Source: an uncultured Clostridia bacterium (lineage in GTDB: Bacteria; Bacillota; Clostridia; Christensenellales; CAG-917). Taken from it: DNA of 59,666 bases. The stretch's first letter is position 1. The number at the start of each line of letters is the position of its first letter. The position numbers and the translations under genes are program-made. Shown here in pieces: positions 24,415-33,555 of the stretch. Location of the stretch: contig CAKQUV010000008.1 in assembly GCA_934277615.1 (NCBI GenBank), positions 1 to 59,666 of the forward strand, written 5' to 3'. Under the pieces are notes generated by a model that was not told where the DNA came from, did not search any database, and worked only from the letters and a program-made list of their open reading frames with translations.

Positions 24415-24912
24415 ATGTTCGTTTCTACACTTGCGGCTTTGCCGCCTTGGGCTATGTATGTCATCATCGGCGTTGTCTTCGTCGTAATGATCGTTCTCAC
24501 GGTCGTTCCTCAAAAGAAACGTCAAAAAGAGCAACAAAATATGCTCAACAATCTTGCAGTCGGCACAAAACTTATGACAGTCGGCGGCATCGTCGGGAAA
24601 ATCACGCAAGTGAACGCCGACAACACTCTTATTGTCAACGTTGGCACGGAAAACAATCCTACTCTCATCGTTATCGACAAGAAAGCAGTCGGTTACGTGC
24701 TTGAAAAGGTCGAAGCACCCCAAGCAGCAGCTCCTGCAGTGGAAGAGAAGAAAGAAGAAACCGCAGAATGCGACAATAATTGTGAAGCTTGCGACGCAAA
24801 AGCAGATTGCGACAAAGCAGAAAAAGTCGAGCCTGCAACCGAAACAACCGATTGCGACAACAACTGCGATGCATGCGATGCAAAAGCGGATTGCGACAAG
24901 ATTGAAAAATAA
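24415..24912 (+). CDS. yajC: Preprotein translocase subunit YajC with cysteine-rich tail
   Basis: YajC is a small membrane partner of SecDF. One transmembrane helix (about 13-32) is followed by the YajC core, with PQKKRQKEQQNML and MTVGGIVGKI (about 32-97). Usual YajC proteins end near residue 100. This one has an extra tail of about 65 residues with two repeats, CDNNCEACDAKADCDK and CDNNCDACDAKADCDK. The cysteines are at 119, 123, 126, 132 and 147, 151, 154, 160. The first part of the tail is alanine- and glutamate-rich. Eight regularly spaced cysteines could bind metal or form disulfides. secD and secF lie downstream, past a small convergent gene. Confidence 0.93.
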   Translation: MFVSTLAALPPWAMYVIIGVVFVVMIVLTVVPQKKRQKEQQNMLNNLAVGTKLMTVGGIVGKITQVNADNTLIVNVGTENNPTLIVIDKKAVGYVLEKVEAPQAAAPAVEEKKEETAECDNNCEACDAKADCDKAEKVEPATETTDCDNNCDACDAKADCDKIEK

Positions 24913-24931
24913 TTAATTCAAAAAATAGCCC

Positions 24932-24967
24932 AAAAGGCACTTGCAGTAGCGAGTGCCTTTTGTTTTT
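24932..24967 (+). terminator. Terminator of yajC
   Basis: AAAAGGCACT, a ten-base loop and AGTGCCTTTT are followed by GTTTTT. Confidence 0.85.
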
Positions 24968-24975
24968 GGAAATAA

Positions 24976-25058
24976 AGTGATATTTGCCTATGGCAAGTGA
25001 TATTGTTGCTACGCAACAGTGATATTGCGCCATAGGCGCAGTTGTGGAATATTCCGCT
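24976..25058 (-). repeat. Hairpin array with AGTGATATT joiners, after yajC
   Basis: This is the same modular repeat as before ruvA and ruvB, in the opposite orientation. TTGCC-TAT-GGCAA, GTTGC-TAC-GCAAC and TGCGCC-ATA-GGCGCA are joined by AGTGATATT, and GGAATATTCC closes the array. It lies between two convergent genes. Confidence 0.82.
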
Positions 25059-25063
25059 TAAAA

Positions 25064-25453
25064 TTACTTTTTTCGTCCTTTTATGTTGACGGTGATTATT
25101 CCGCTGATTGCGCCGGCAAGGGGTAGTGTGATGAGGTCTATCCAACTGAATTTGACGTCTTTGAAGCCGTTGAGGGCGGAGAAAATCAAAAACGTGAGAA
25201 GCATATAGCCAAGTCCCGTAATCGCGCCTTTTAGCAAGCCGTTTTGCGCTTGCTTGAAGCCTATAAGCACGCCGACGAATACCGATACGATTTTGATTGC
25301 TATATTGACGGGCATAATGACTTTGTTGTCCACGGAAGCAAAGCGTATGATTATGGCAAAAATCAGCACCAAGCCGAGAGAGATAAGGGTTGCAAACAAT
25401 ACTGCTTTGAGAACGTCAACGACGTCATTTTTGATGAGTTTTGCTTTTTCCAT
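25064..25453 (-). CDS. Small four-helix membrane protein, TIGR04086-like
   Basis: This 129-residue protein is nearly all hydrophobic, with four predicted membrane helices (about 16-38, 45-65, 72-92, 100-120) and a basic C-terminus. Its pattern and its place beside yajC in a clostridial genome fit the TIGR04086 family, which has no known function. The reading frame extends 25 codons upstream, but the ATG at 25453 gives the expected N-terminus MEKAKLI. It is convergent with yajC and divergent from secD. Confidence 0.7.
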   Translation of the reverse strand: MEKAKLIKNDVVDVLKAVLFATLISLGLVLIFAIIIRFASVDNKVIMPVNIAIKIVSVFVGVLIGFKQAQNGLLKGAITGLGYMLLTFLIFSALNGFKDVKFSWIDLITLPLAGAISGIITVNIKGRKK

Positions 25454-25570
25454 ACCAAAAAATATGATTTGACCGACCGCGATATGATAGACAAGTGTGG
25501 TTTTTGGCGGATAATTTTGCAAAAACACGCAAAAATACTGTTAAAAATTTATATAATCAAGCATTATTTC

Positions 25571-25599
25571 TTGACTTAAACTACCTCATTGTTTATAAT
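25571..25599 (+). promoter_or_regulatory. Promoter of secDF
   Basis: TTGACT (25571-25576), 17 bp and TATAAT (25594-25599) lie 33 bp before the GTG start. Confidence 0.8.
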
Positions 25600-25631
25600 A
25601 CTTATGTTTTACTATATGGAGGAATATTCCT

Positions 25632-26993
25632 GTGAACAAAAAGAAATCGATAGTCGTCTTGTGCATAGTGAGTATATTCATAATTCTTATGACTGTGTTT
25701 GCGGTTGTGGACTTTCCTATTGCGAACACTGTTTATGATTATACCGGTTATGTGAAGACAATCAAACTCGGCCTCGATATGTCGGGCGGCGTATCTGCGG
25801 TTTTCAACGTTGAAAACGACGGACGCGAAGACCTCGACACTCGTATCAGCGGCACAGTAAGTTCTTTGCAAAGTTTGCTCGTATCCAAGGGCTACACGGA
25901 AGCAACCGTAACCAAGGGCACGAACAGCAACGGCGGAAACACTATCCGCGTTGAAATCCCCGACGTTGACGATCCCGAAAAAGTCCTCGAACTCATCGGT
26001 CGTCCGCAATCGTTGTATTTCACGCTCGAAGATCTCGGCGACGAGGCTGCGGAAAGCACGCTTGAAGAAAAAGCATTCATTATCGGTCGTAAAGACCTCG
26101 AAAGCGCGTACGTAACGACGTCCGACAGCAGCACGCAATATGCAATCGGTCTTAAATTCAACGAATCGGGCACGAAAAAGTTCTCTGACACCACGACGAA
26201 CAACGTAGGCAAATCCACGTATATTTACGTCGGCGGAAGAAAGATAATGTCTCCGAAGATCAACAGCGCGATCACCAACGGTCAAGCAATCATCACCGGC
26301 GACTATGATTATCAATCCGCTTACGACTTTGCAACTCAATTGCAATCCGGTACGTTCGGCGTAACGCTTCAAATCGCAGAAGTGAGAAACATCTCCGCAA
26401 CGCTCGGCGAGAACTCCATCAGAATCGCACTCATCGCGGGTGCAATCGGCGTAGCTCTCATCTTCGTGTTTATGGCAGTCGTTTATCGCGGTCTCGGTCT
26501 TGCGGCAGACCTTTCGCTTTGCATCTACATCGTGCTCTTGCTTTGGTTCTGCGCAGTGTTGCCGTGGGTACAACTCACGCTCCCCGGTATCGCCGGTATC
26601 TTGCTCTCAATCGGTATGGCAGTCGACGCCAACGTCATTATCTTCGAGAGAGTGAAGGACGAATACAAGCACTCTTCAAAGCCCATCGGCACTTGCATCA
26701 AGACCGGTTTCAAACGCTCTGCGGCTGCAATCATCGACGGTCAAGTTACTACGCTCATCGGCGCAATCGTGCTTTGGATACTCGGCTCTTCCTCAATCGT
26801 AGGTTTTGCAGTGACGTTGTTTATAGGTATCGTGCTCTCGCTCTTCGCATCGTTGGTATGCACGAGACTTATCCTCAAAGCGTTTATCCCGCTCAACAGC
26901 ACCAGCGAAAAGTTCTACGGACTTAAACGCGTCAAAGAAGAAGACGAAACGGTCGGTACCGTTTCTACACAAACTGCAAAGGAGGAGGCGTAA
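25632..26993 (+). CDS. secD: Protein translocase subunit SecD
   Basis: SecD works with SecF and YajC to complete protein export using the proton gradient. The 453-residue protein has an N-terminal helix (about 7-27), the signature GLDMSGGVSAVF (about 47-58), a periplasmic-type P1 region and five C-terminal helices with GMAVDANVIIFERVKDE (about 330-346). It is shorter than E. coli SecD, as is common in Firmicutes. It starts with GTG behind a GGAGGA site. secF starts two bases after its stop. Confidence 0.95.
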   Translation: MNKKKSIVVLCIVSIFIILMTVFAVVDFPIANTVYDYTGYVKTIKLGLDMSGGVSAVFNVENDGREDLDTRISGTVSSLQSLLVSKGYTEATVTKGTNSNGGNTIRVEIPDVDDPEKVLELIGRPQSLYFTLEDLGDEAAESTLEEKAFIIGRKDLESAYVTTSDSSTQYAIGLKFNESGTKKFSDTTTNNVGKSTYIYVGGRKIMSPKINSAITNGQAIITGDYDYQSAYDFATQLQSGTFGVTLQIAEVRNISATLGENSIRIALIAGAIGVALIFVFMAVVYRGLGLAADLSLCIYIVLLLWFCAVLPWVQLTLPGIAGILLSIGMAVDANVIIFERVKDEYKHSSKPIGTCIKTGFKRSAAAIIDGQVTTLIGAIVLWILGSSSIVGFAVTLFIGIVLSLFASLVCTRLILKAFIPLNSTSEKFYGLKRVKEEDETVGTVSTQTAKEEA

Positions 26994-26995
26994 TT

Positions 26996-28192
26996 ATGAA
27001 AAAGTCAAACTTCCGCAATCTTTGCAACAACTACAGCGTCTGCAAAAACGGCAAATACGCGGCAATTCTTCCCATCGTTATCGTGCTTGTGGCGGTTATT
27101 ATGATAGTCGCACTCGGTACGAGACCGGGTAGCAGTTACTCCGACGCAGTCGGCGTCGGTATCGACTTCGAGGGTGGTACTATCCTCACCGTAACGCTCG
27201 GTAAAGACGCAAAAGACAATTACAACACCAATCGCGACGCTATCATCAAAGCGATACAAGACGTAGAATACAAAGGCGCAAAAGTCGTCGTCAGTTATTC
27301 GCAATTGCAAGAGGCTAACGACGTAAATAAGACCGCTATCGTGTTCAGATACAAAAACGTTCTTGACAACGACGCAGACATTGCGGCTATGAACGACGCA
27401 ATCAGAGACGCGGTCGATAAGAACGCTTTCCCGGATATCAACCTTGCGGATAAGATTACGTATCAATCTATCGGTGCAACCGCGGCAAGCGACTTGCTCT
27501 CCAAGGCAGGTATCGCACTTGCAGTTTCGCTTGCTCTAATCCTTATCTACATCATGATAAGATTTACACCGATGAGCGCGTTTGCGGCAATCATCGCACT
27601 TATCCACGATATCGTGATAATGTTTGCTCTCACGGTCATTTGCAGAGTGCAAATCAACAGCTCTTACGTTGCGGCTATGATTACGATCGTTGCGTACTCA
27701 ATCAACAACACGATCATCATCTTCGACCGTTGCCGTGAAATGATCAAGCCTCTCAAAGGTCAAAAGAACATCGACTACAAGGGTATCGGCGACCAAGCGG
27801 TTCGCGCTTCCTTGACTCGTACGATTTACTCGACCATGACGACGATGGTTACCGTCGTGTTCCTTGCAATCCTCGGTAGCGAATCCATCAGAGAGTTCTG
27901 CGTGCCTATCATTCTCGGTTTGCTTGCGGGTCTCTACTCGGCATTGACTATCGCAACTCCGTTGTGGGCGGCAATGAGCATTTCCTTTGACAAGACAAAA
28001 GAGAAATATGCAAAACGCCATAACGTGTCCTACGACAAGAAGGACGACGAGGAAGAAGTCGACGCAACTGTTGTGAAAGGCGACGACGAGGCTAAGCCCG
28101 TCCAAGTCAAACAAGCAGGCGCACAAAAGCAAAAAGCAAACACCGTTTACAAATATTCCAAGAAGAACACAACCTTCAAAAAAAAGAAATAA
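26996..28192 (+). CDS. secF: Protein translocase subunit SecF
   Basis: This 398-residue partner of SecD has six predicted membrane helices, the signature GVGIDFEGGTIL (about 53-64) and the SINNTIIIFDR segment (about 235-245). It ends in a long charged tail rich in lysine, aspartate and glutamate. A strong GGAGGAGG in the end of secD precedes the ATG. In many Firmicutes SecD and SecF are fused; here they are separate and adjacent. Confidence 0.95.
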   Translation: MKKSNFRNLCNNYSVCKNGKYAAILPIVIVLVAVIMIVALGTRPGSSYSDAVGVGIDFEGGTILTVTLGKDAKDNYNTNRDAIIKAIQDVEYKGAKVVVSYSQLQEANDVNKTAIVFRYKNVLDNDADIAAMNDAIRDAVDKNAFPDINLADKITYQSIGATAASDLLSKAGIALAVSLALILIYIMIRFTPMSAFAAIIALIHDIVIMFALTVICRVQINSSYVAAMITIVAYSINNTIIIFDRCREMIKPLKGQKNIDYKGIGDQAVRASLTRTIYSTMTTMVTVVFLAILGSESIREFCVPIILGLLAGLYSALTIATPLWAAMSISFDKTKEKYAKRHNVSYDKKDDEEEVDATVVKGDDEAKPVQVKQAGAQKQKANTVYKYSKKNTTFKKKK

Positions 28193-28210
28193 GTAAAGAA
28201 AAACGTTTGC

Positions 28211-28238
28211 GCCCTCACAAAACGTGAGGGCGTCGTTT
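28211..28238 (+). terminator. Terminator of secDF
   Basis: GCCCTCAC-AAAAC-GTGAGGGC is followed by a short T-rich stretch just before the recJ start. The weak T-run could let transcription continue into recJ. Confidence 0.6.
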
Positions 28239-28247
28239 TATGTCTAT

Positions 28248-30626
28248 ATGCAATATATCGTAAAAACTCAAAACTTTGAACTGTCCGCCTCGCAAACGGC
28301 ACTTGCGAAAAAGCTCGGGATATCCCGAGAGTTTTTGCGTTTGCTTTTGGGCAGGGGAATGAAAGAGGAAGAGATTTTTGCGTTTCTGCATCCTTCTATC
28401 GACAATTTGTCCTCACCGTTTGAAATAGACGGCATGAGGGAGGCGGTCGAGCGTATAAAAAAGGCTATTGCAAATAAGGAAAAAGTGCTTATTTATGGCG
28501 ACTACGATTGCGACGGAATTTGTGCTATTTCAACGCTTATGTTGTATTTGCAGGGCAAACTGGACGTGTTCTATTTTATTCCCGACCGCAACAAGGACGG
28601 CTACGGAATAAGCGTGGATACGCTAAAGAGAATACTTGCCAATCGCTCGCCGAGCCTTGTTATTACTGTGGATACGGGCATTACGGCGGTTGAAGAGGTG
28701 GAATATCTCAAATCAATCGGCATCGACACAATCGTTACAGACCACCACGAGCCGCAAGAGAAAATCCCCGACTGCATTGTTGTGGACCCGAAAGTCGCGC
28801 GGAAAGGATTTTTCGATTTGTGCGGTGCGGGCGTTGCGCTCAAACTCGTAGAGGCTCTTAGCAGCAGGCAAGAAGCGTGCAAATACCTTGATATTGTATC
28901 TATTGCGACAATTGCGGACGTTGTGCCGCTTGTGGGGGATAACAGAATAATAGCATATTACGGACTTAAACAAATCACGACTTCGCCGAGAAAAGGAGTG
29001 AAGATGCTCCTCAATCAGGAAACTGTATCGTCGCAGGACGTTATGTTTAGACTTGCGCCGAGGATGAACGCCGCCGGCAGACTTAATTCTGCAATGAAAG
29101 TGGTTGGATTGTTCCTCGAAAACGATTATTTCCTTTTGAGAACGCTCACTGAGGAGCTTGCGAGAGATAACGCCGCACGTCAAGAATTGTGCGAAAACGC
29201 GGTGGAGTCGGCAAAGCAAATGCTCAAAGGCGCGGATTTCGAGAATATGGGCATTATCGCGCTATACAGTGACAAGTGGGAGCCCGGTATATTAGGTATC
29301 GCGTGCGCGCGACTGGTGGAGGAGTTTAAGCGTCCTGCGGTTCTGTTTGCAAAGAACGGCGAGGAACTTAGAGGTTCCGCTCGTTCGGTGCCGTCCGTGA
29401 ATATATTTGAGCTGTTTTGCTCGCTTTCCGAATACTTTACGGCGTTTGGCGGACATGCGCAAGCTGCCGGTGTGAGTATGAACGTATCTGCGTTTGATGA
29501 CTTTAAAATCGCCGCCAACAAAAAACTGCTGGAAGAGCATAAGGCGGAAGATTTTACGCACGTTGTCGAGTGCGAGATGCAACTGCCGATGAATATGGAC
29601 TTTTTGTCATTTGCAAAGGAGTTGGAACTGCTCGAGCCGACGGGATATCAAAACCCCAAACCTACCTTCTTAATCGAGGCGCAGGGATTGAAATTTGAGA
29701 GAATAGGCTTTTCGCAACACGTGAAATATACGGGAAGTAGCATCGAATTGATGGGATTTTCAAAGTTTGCGCCATGTCTTTTCCCTGCTACGGGCAAGGT
29801 GAATCTGGAAGTTACGCTGGGTGTAAACGTGTTCCAAAACAGAGAAAACGCACAGGGAATTATCCAAACTCTCGAATTTGAAAACGTTGCGATTACGCCG
29901 CAAGAGAGCGAGTGTATGAACTTGCATCAACTCTCGTGCGAGGGCAGCGTTGTGTCGGAAAACGACCTTAAAGGCGCGCAATACAATGTTGGAATCGGTA
30001 CGCAAAACGACATTGTATCAATTGGCGCGAAAAATGGGAATATTTTGCAAAATACAGACTTTAATACGCTGAAAACGTGGCTTAAAGAGCCGTTTGGAAC
30101 GGCTGTGGTGTGTTTCTCAAAGGAGGAATACGACAAGATTTGTATGGAGTGCGAAGAGGTGAAGGCGCTTCCGGTGCTTATCGCTACGCCTCGTTGTCTG
30201 AATCCCGAAAACTGCGTTGTGGTGTGTCCTGCGGCTTGCTATGATTTCTCGTTTTATAAAAGAGTCGTTGTGGCAGGCAGACCGCTTTGCGAGGGATATC
30301 TTGCAAAGCTTCAAACAGAAACGACTTGCTATGCGCTCGGAGATATTACGCCCGATAAGTTGCGCATTACCGACGAGAAATTGAGAAACATCTATAAAGA
30401 AGTCTTTAATATCGCCGCAAAGGGCGGAAAACAGGGCGGATATAGGAAGATGTATGTTGCGGTTTGCTCGAGATACAAGATCAGAGAGAGCGAATTTTAC
30501 GTTGCTATGACGATATTCGAGCAGCTCGGTCTTATCGAGATAAGCGACAGAGGTATAGTTACGGTGAACAGAAAAAAATCCAATCTTTCTGACAGCGTTG
30601 TGTATCGCAATCTCTTGCACGCCTAA
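28248..30626 (+). CDS. recJ: Single-stranded-DNA-specific exonuclease RecJ
   Basis: RecJ degrades single-stranded DNA 5' to 3' in recombination and repair. The chosen frame (792 residues) shows the DHH-family motifs YGDYDCDGI (about 80-88), VITVDTGIT (about 142-150), VTDHHEP (about 162-168) and the DHHA1 motif GGHAQAAG (about 402-409). A long C-terminal extension, usual in Firmicutes RecJ, follows the OB region. A GTG at 28224 is in frame but lies within the terminator stem, so the ATG at 28248 was preferred; neither has a good ribosome site. Confidence 0.94.
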   Translation: MQYIVKTQNFELSASQTALAKKLGISREFLRLLLGRGMKEEEIFAFLHPSIDNLSSPFEIDGMREAVERIKKAIANKEKVLIYGDYDCDGICAISTLMLYLQGKLDVFYFIPDRNKDGYGISVDTLKRILANRSPSLVITVDTGITAVEEVEYLKSIGIDTIVTDHHEPQEKIPDCIVVDPKVARKGFFDLCGAGVALKLVEALSSRQEACKYLDIVSIATIADVVPLVGDNRIIAYYGLKQITTSPRKGVKMLLNQETVSSQDVMFRLAPRMNAAGRLNSAMKVVGLFLENDYFLLRTLTEELARDNAARQELCENAVESAKQMLKGADFENMGIIALYSDKWEPGILGIACARLVEEFKRPAVLFAKNGEELRGSARSVPSVNIFELFCSLSEYFTAFGGHAQAAGVSMNVSAFDDFKIAANKKLLEEHKAEDFTHVVECEMQLPMNMDFLSFAKELELLEPTGYQNPKPTFLIEAQGLKFERIGFSQHVKYTGSSIELMGFSKFAPCLFPATGKVNLEVTLGVNVFQNRENAQGIIQTLEFENVAITPQESECMNLHQLSCEGSVVSENDLKGAQYNVGIGTQNDIVSIGAKNGNILQNTDFNTLKTWLKEPFGTAVVCFSKEEYDKICMECEEVKALPVLIATPRCLNPENCVVVCPAACYDFSFYKRVVVAGRPLCEGYLAKLQTETTCYALGDITPDKLRITDEKLRNIYKEVFNIAAKGGKQGGYRKMYVAVCSRYKIRESEFYVAMTIFEQLGLIEISDRGIVTVNRKKSNLSDSVVYRNLLHA

Positions 30627-30646
30627 AAAAATCGGCGTGCTTTTTT
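30617..30646 (+). terminator. Terminator of recJ
   Basis: GCACGCC, a ten-base loop and GGCGTGC are followed by TTTTTT. The left arm includes the last codons and the stop is in the loop. Confidence 0.87.
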
Positions 30647-30655
30647 GAGTTGCTA

Positions 30656-30684
30656 TTGCAATGTTTTTTAATATAAAGTATAAT
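30656..30684 (+). promoter_or_regulatory. Promoter of rel
   Basis: TTGCAA (30656-30661), 17 bp and TATAAT (30679-30684) lie 36 bp before the ATG. Confidence 0.75.
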
Positions 30685-30719
30685 AATCTATTATAAGTAG
30701 CACAAGGCAAGAGGAATTT

Positions 30720-32861
30720 ATGGAAGACTTGCTTATAAAACTCAGAAAAACGTATCCGCTCAATTATGCGGAAATCAAAAAGGCGTACGACTTTGCCAAA
30801 GAGGCGCATAAGGGGCAAAAAAGGAGTTCAGGCGAGGACTACTTTATTCATCCGTGCGCGGTGGTGGAAATTCTTACGGATTACGGCTTTGACAGCTCTA
30901 CAGTCATTGCCGCGTTTTTGCATGACGTTTTGGAAGATACTTCCGTAACCTACGAACAGCTCAGAGATGAATTCGGCGACGAAATTGTGGAACTTGTCGA
31001 AGGCGTTACAAAACTCGATAAACTTCAATTTGTCAACAGAGAAGAAGCTCAGGCTGAAAATTTCCGCAAGATTTTCGTCGCTATGGCGAAAGATTTGCGC
31101 GTTATCATCATTAAACTTGCCGACAGACTGCACAATATGCGCTCTCTTCAATATTTGCCAGAAGAGAAGCAAAAACGAATTGCGAAAGAAACGCTGGATA
31201 TATACGCGCCGCTTGCGGGTAGGTTGGGTATCTCATTCTTCAAGTGCGAACTCGAGGACTTGGCGATGAAGTATCTCTATCCCGCAGAGTACAAGTACGT
31301 TGCGGAAAGCGTAAACAAAAAACGCAGCGAAAGACAAGGGTTTTTGGACGCAATTTGCAAGCAGATTGAGGCAAAACTCAAGGAAATGGGCATACACGGC
31401 GAGGTGAACGGCAGACCAAAACACTTCTATTCCGTGTACAAGAAGATGCACAATCTGCACATCGACATAGACCAAATTTACGACCTTTTGGCGGTGCGAA
31501 TCATCGTGGATACCGTCAAGGACTGCTATACCATGCTCGGCGAAATTCATACGATGTGGAAGCCGCTTCCCGGTAGATTCAAAGACTATATCGCAATGCC
31601 TAAGGCGAACAACTATCAGTCCTTGCATACGACTGTTGTAACGCCGTTCAACGAAACATTTGAAATTCAAATCCGCACGTACGAAATGCACAAAATCGCA
31701 GAATACGGCGTTGCGGCGCATTGGAAATATAAAGAAGGCACGACGGGCAAGGACAGCGAGCTTGACAGCAAGGTGCGTTGGCTGCGTGAAGTCATGGACG
31801 CGCAAAAGGACATAGACGGCGCAAAAGAGTTTATGGACGCCGTCAAAATCAACGTCTTTGACGATGAGGTGTTTGTGTTTACGCCAAAGGGCGACGTGTT
31901 CGATTTGCCGGTGGGCTCCACGCCTCTCGATTTGGCATACAAAATCCACTCCGCAATAGGCAATAAGTGCATAGGCGCAAAAGTCAATAAGCGTATGGTG
32001 CCGCTTTCGACGAAACTTGCAAATGGCGATATCGTCGAGATTTTGACATCCAATGCCTCGAAAGGTCCGAGCCTCGACTGGCTTAAATACGTGCATACGG
32101 CGTCCGCTCGCTCCAAAATCCGCGCTTACTTCAAGAAAGAGAAGAAGGACGAAAATATCGCGCGCGGTAAGGACATGCTCGAAAGAGAGGCAAAACGCAG
32201 AGGATATGCGCTTGCCGATATATTTACTCCCGACATTTTGAGCGGCATTTTGCAAAGACACGCTATGAACTCGGAAGAGGACTTGTATGCGATGGTCGGA
32301 TACGGCGGACTTACGACAAGTCAGGTTCTCACCAAAATAATCGAGGGCTTTAAAAAAGAGGACCATACGGCGCAACAACAAATTCCCGCCATTCCCGTGC
32401 AAGAGCAGAAACCGCACAAGCATTCAAAGAGCGGCGTGCTTATCAACGGAAACGCAAACTTTACGGTGCGTATGGCGCAGTGCTGCTCGCCGGTTCCGGG
32501 AGACGATATTATCGGCTATATCTCGAGAGGCAGAGGCGTGTCCATTCACCGCAAGGATTGTCCTAACGTCAAGGGAATGGAAGAAGAGCGTCTTATTCAG
32601 GCGAGTTGGGATAACGACGGCGAAGAAATGTTCAACGCAACGCTTATAATTACCGTCGAGAATAAGGACGGCGTTATCGCGTCAATAACCGCACTTATCG
32701 CAAACGCAAAACTGAACATCGTTGCGGCAAACGCAAGGCTCGAGGACAAGACGGGACTAGGCGAATTTACCGTAACCGTGCAAATCAAGCAGGGTAGCGT
32801 GCTTGAAGAACTTGTAAAGAAAATCCGCGCTATCGACGGCGTTGTCGAGGTGCATAGATGA
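30720..32861 (+). CDS. relA: Bifunctional (p)ppGpp synthetase/hydrolase Rel
   Basis: Rel makes and breaks the stringent-response alarmone. The 713-residue protein has an intact HD hydrolase domain (HPCAVVEIL and FLHDVLEDT near 40-78, DRLHNMRS near 133-140), a synthetase domain (GRPKHFYSVYKKM near 230 and AMPKANNYQSLHTT near 295), a TGS domain (about 375-440), a Cys-containing zinc-finger-like segment (AQCCSPVPGD near 584) and a C-terminal ACT domain. Both activities are expected. The ATG follows AGAGGA. The stop overlaps the start of the MBL gene as ATGA. Confidence 0.97.
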   Translation: MEDLLIKLRKTYPLNYAEIKKAYDFAKEAHKGQKRSSGEDYFIHPCAVVEILTDYGFDSSTVIAAFLHDVLEDTSVTYEQLRDEFGDEIVELVEGVTKLDKLQFVNREEAQAENFRKIFVAMAKDLRVIIIKLADRLHNMRSLQYLPEEKQKRIAKETLDIYAPLAGRLGISFFKCELEDLAMKYLYPAEYKYVAESVNKKRSERQGFLDAICKQIEAKLKEMGIHGEVNGRPKHFYSVYKKMHNLHIDIDQIYDLLAVRIIVDTVKDCYTMLGEIHTMWKPLPGRFKDYIAMPKANNYQSLHTTVVTPFNETFEIQIRTYEMHKIAEYGVAAHWKYKEGTTGKDSELDSKVRWLREVMDAQKDIDGAKEFMDAVKINVFDDEVFVFTPKGDVFDLPVGSTPLDLAYKIHSAIGNKCIGAKVNKRMVPLSTKLANGDIVEILTSNASKGPSLDWLKYVHTASARSKIRAYFKKEKKDENIARGKDMLEREAKRRGYALADIFTPDILSGILQRHAMNSEEDLYAMVGYGGLTTSQVLTKIIEGFKKEDHTAQQQIPAIPVQEQKPHKHSKSGVLINGNANFTVRMAQCCSPVPGDDIIGYISRGRGVSIHRKDCPNVKGMEEERLIQASWDNDGEEMFNATLIITVENKDGVIASITALIANAKLNIVAANARLEDKTGLGEFTVTVQIKQGSVLEELVKKIRAIDGVVEVHR

Positions 32862-33538
32862 ACGATTTGAGATTTTTCCATCTATACACGGGCAAACTGG
32901 GCACAAACACTTATATCGTTATAAACGGCGATAGAGGATTTGTGGTCGATCCAGGCGGCGAGGCGGCGCAAATTGTAGAGATTTTTAAGGACGCAAAAGC
33001 CAAAATCGACGCAATTTTGCTCACACACGCGCACTTTGACCATATCGCAGGCGTCGCGCCGCTTTTGAGAATCGTTTGTACGGACGAAAAGGGCAATTAC
33101 GACGAGAGCAAAGCCCCTGCGGTGTTCTTGTATAAGGATGAAGCCGAAAAGATAAATTCATATAAAAATATGGGTTTTTCCGTCGACGTAAAAGTGGAAA
33201 AGTTTGTGCCGGACGTGCTGTTGCATGGCGGTGAAACGCTGAAAATCGCAGGACTCGACGTCAAGGTAATTCATACCCCGGGGCATGCGAAAGGCAGCGT
33301 GTGCTACGTTGTGGGCAACAAGATATTTGTGGGCGATACCATATTCTTTATGTCCTACGGACGTACGGATTTTTATGACGGAAACGCAAAAGATATCAAA
33401 AATTCAATCGTCAACAAGTTATTTACCCTCAAAGGCAATTATACGCTTCTGACGGGGCACGGCGAGCCTACGACGCTCGATTTCGAAAGGAAAAACAACC
33501 CGATTATAGAGAAAAACGCTTATAAACCGATAGACTGA
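32858..33538 (+). CDS. MBL-fold hydrolase, glyoxalase II-like
   Basis: This 226-residue metallo-beta-lactamase-fold hydrolase has the two-metal motif THAHFDHIAG (about 54-63), the third ligand HTPGHAKGS (about 140-148), the bridging D in VGDTIF and a final GHGEPT. Family members act on thioesters, often as hydroxyacylglutathione hydrolase-like enzymes, but the substrate cannot be read here. Its placement directly after rel, with overlapping codons, matches many Clostridia and Bacilli. Confidence 0.9.
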   Translation: MNDLRFFHLYTGKLGTNTYIVINGDRGFVVDPGGEAAQIVEIFKDAKAKIDAILLTHAHFDHIAGVAPLLRIVCTDEKGNYDESKAPAVFLYKDEAEKINSYKNMGFSVDVKVEKFVPDVLLHGGETLKIAGLDVKVIHTPGHAKGSVCYVVGNKIFVGDTIFFMSYGRTDFYDGNAKDIKNSIVNKLFTLKGNYTLLTGHGEPTTLDFERKNNPIIEKNAYKPID

Positions 33539-33555
33539 AACCAAAGAAAAAGCCA

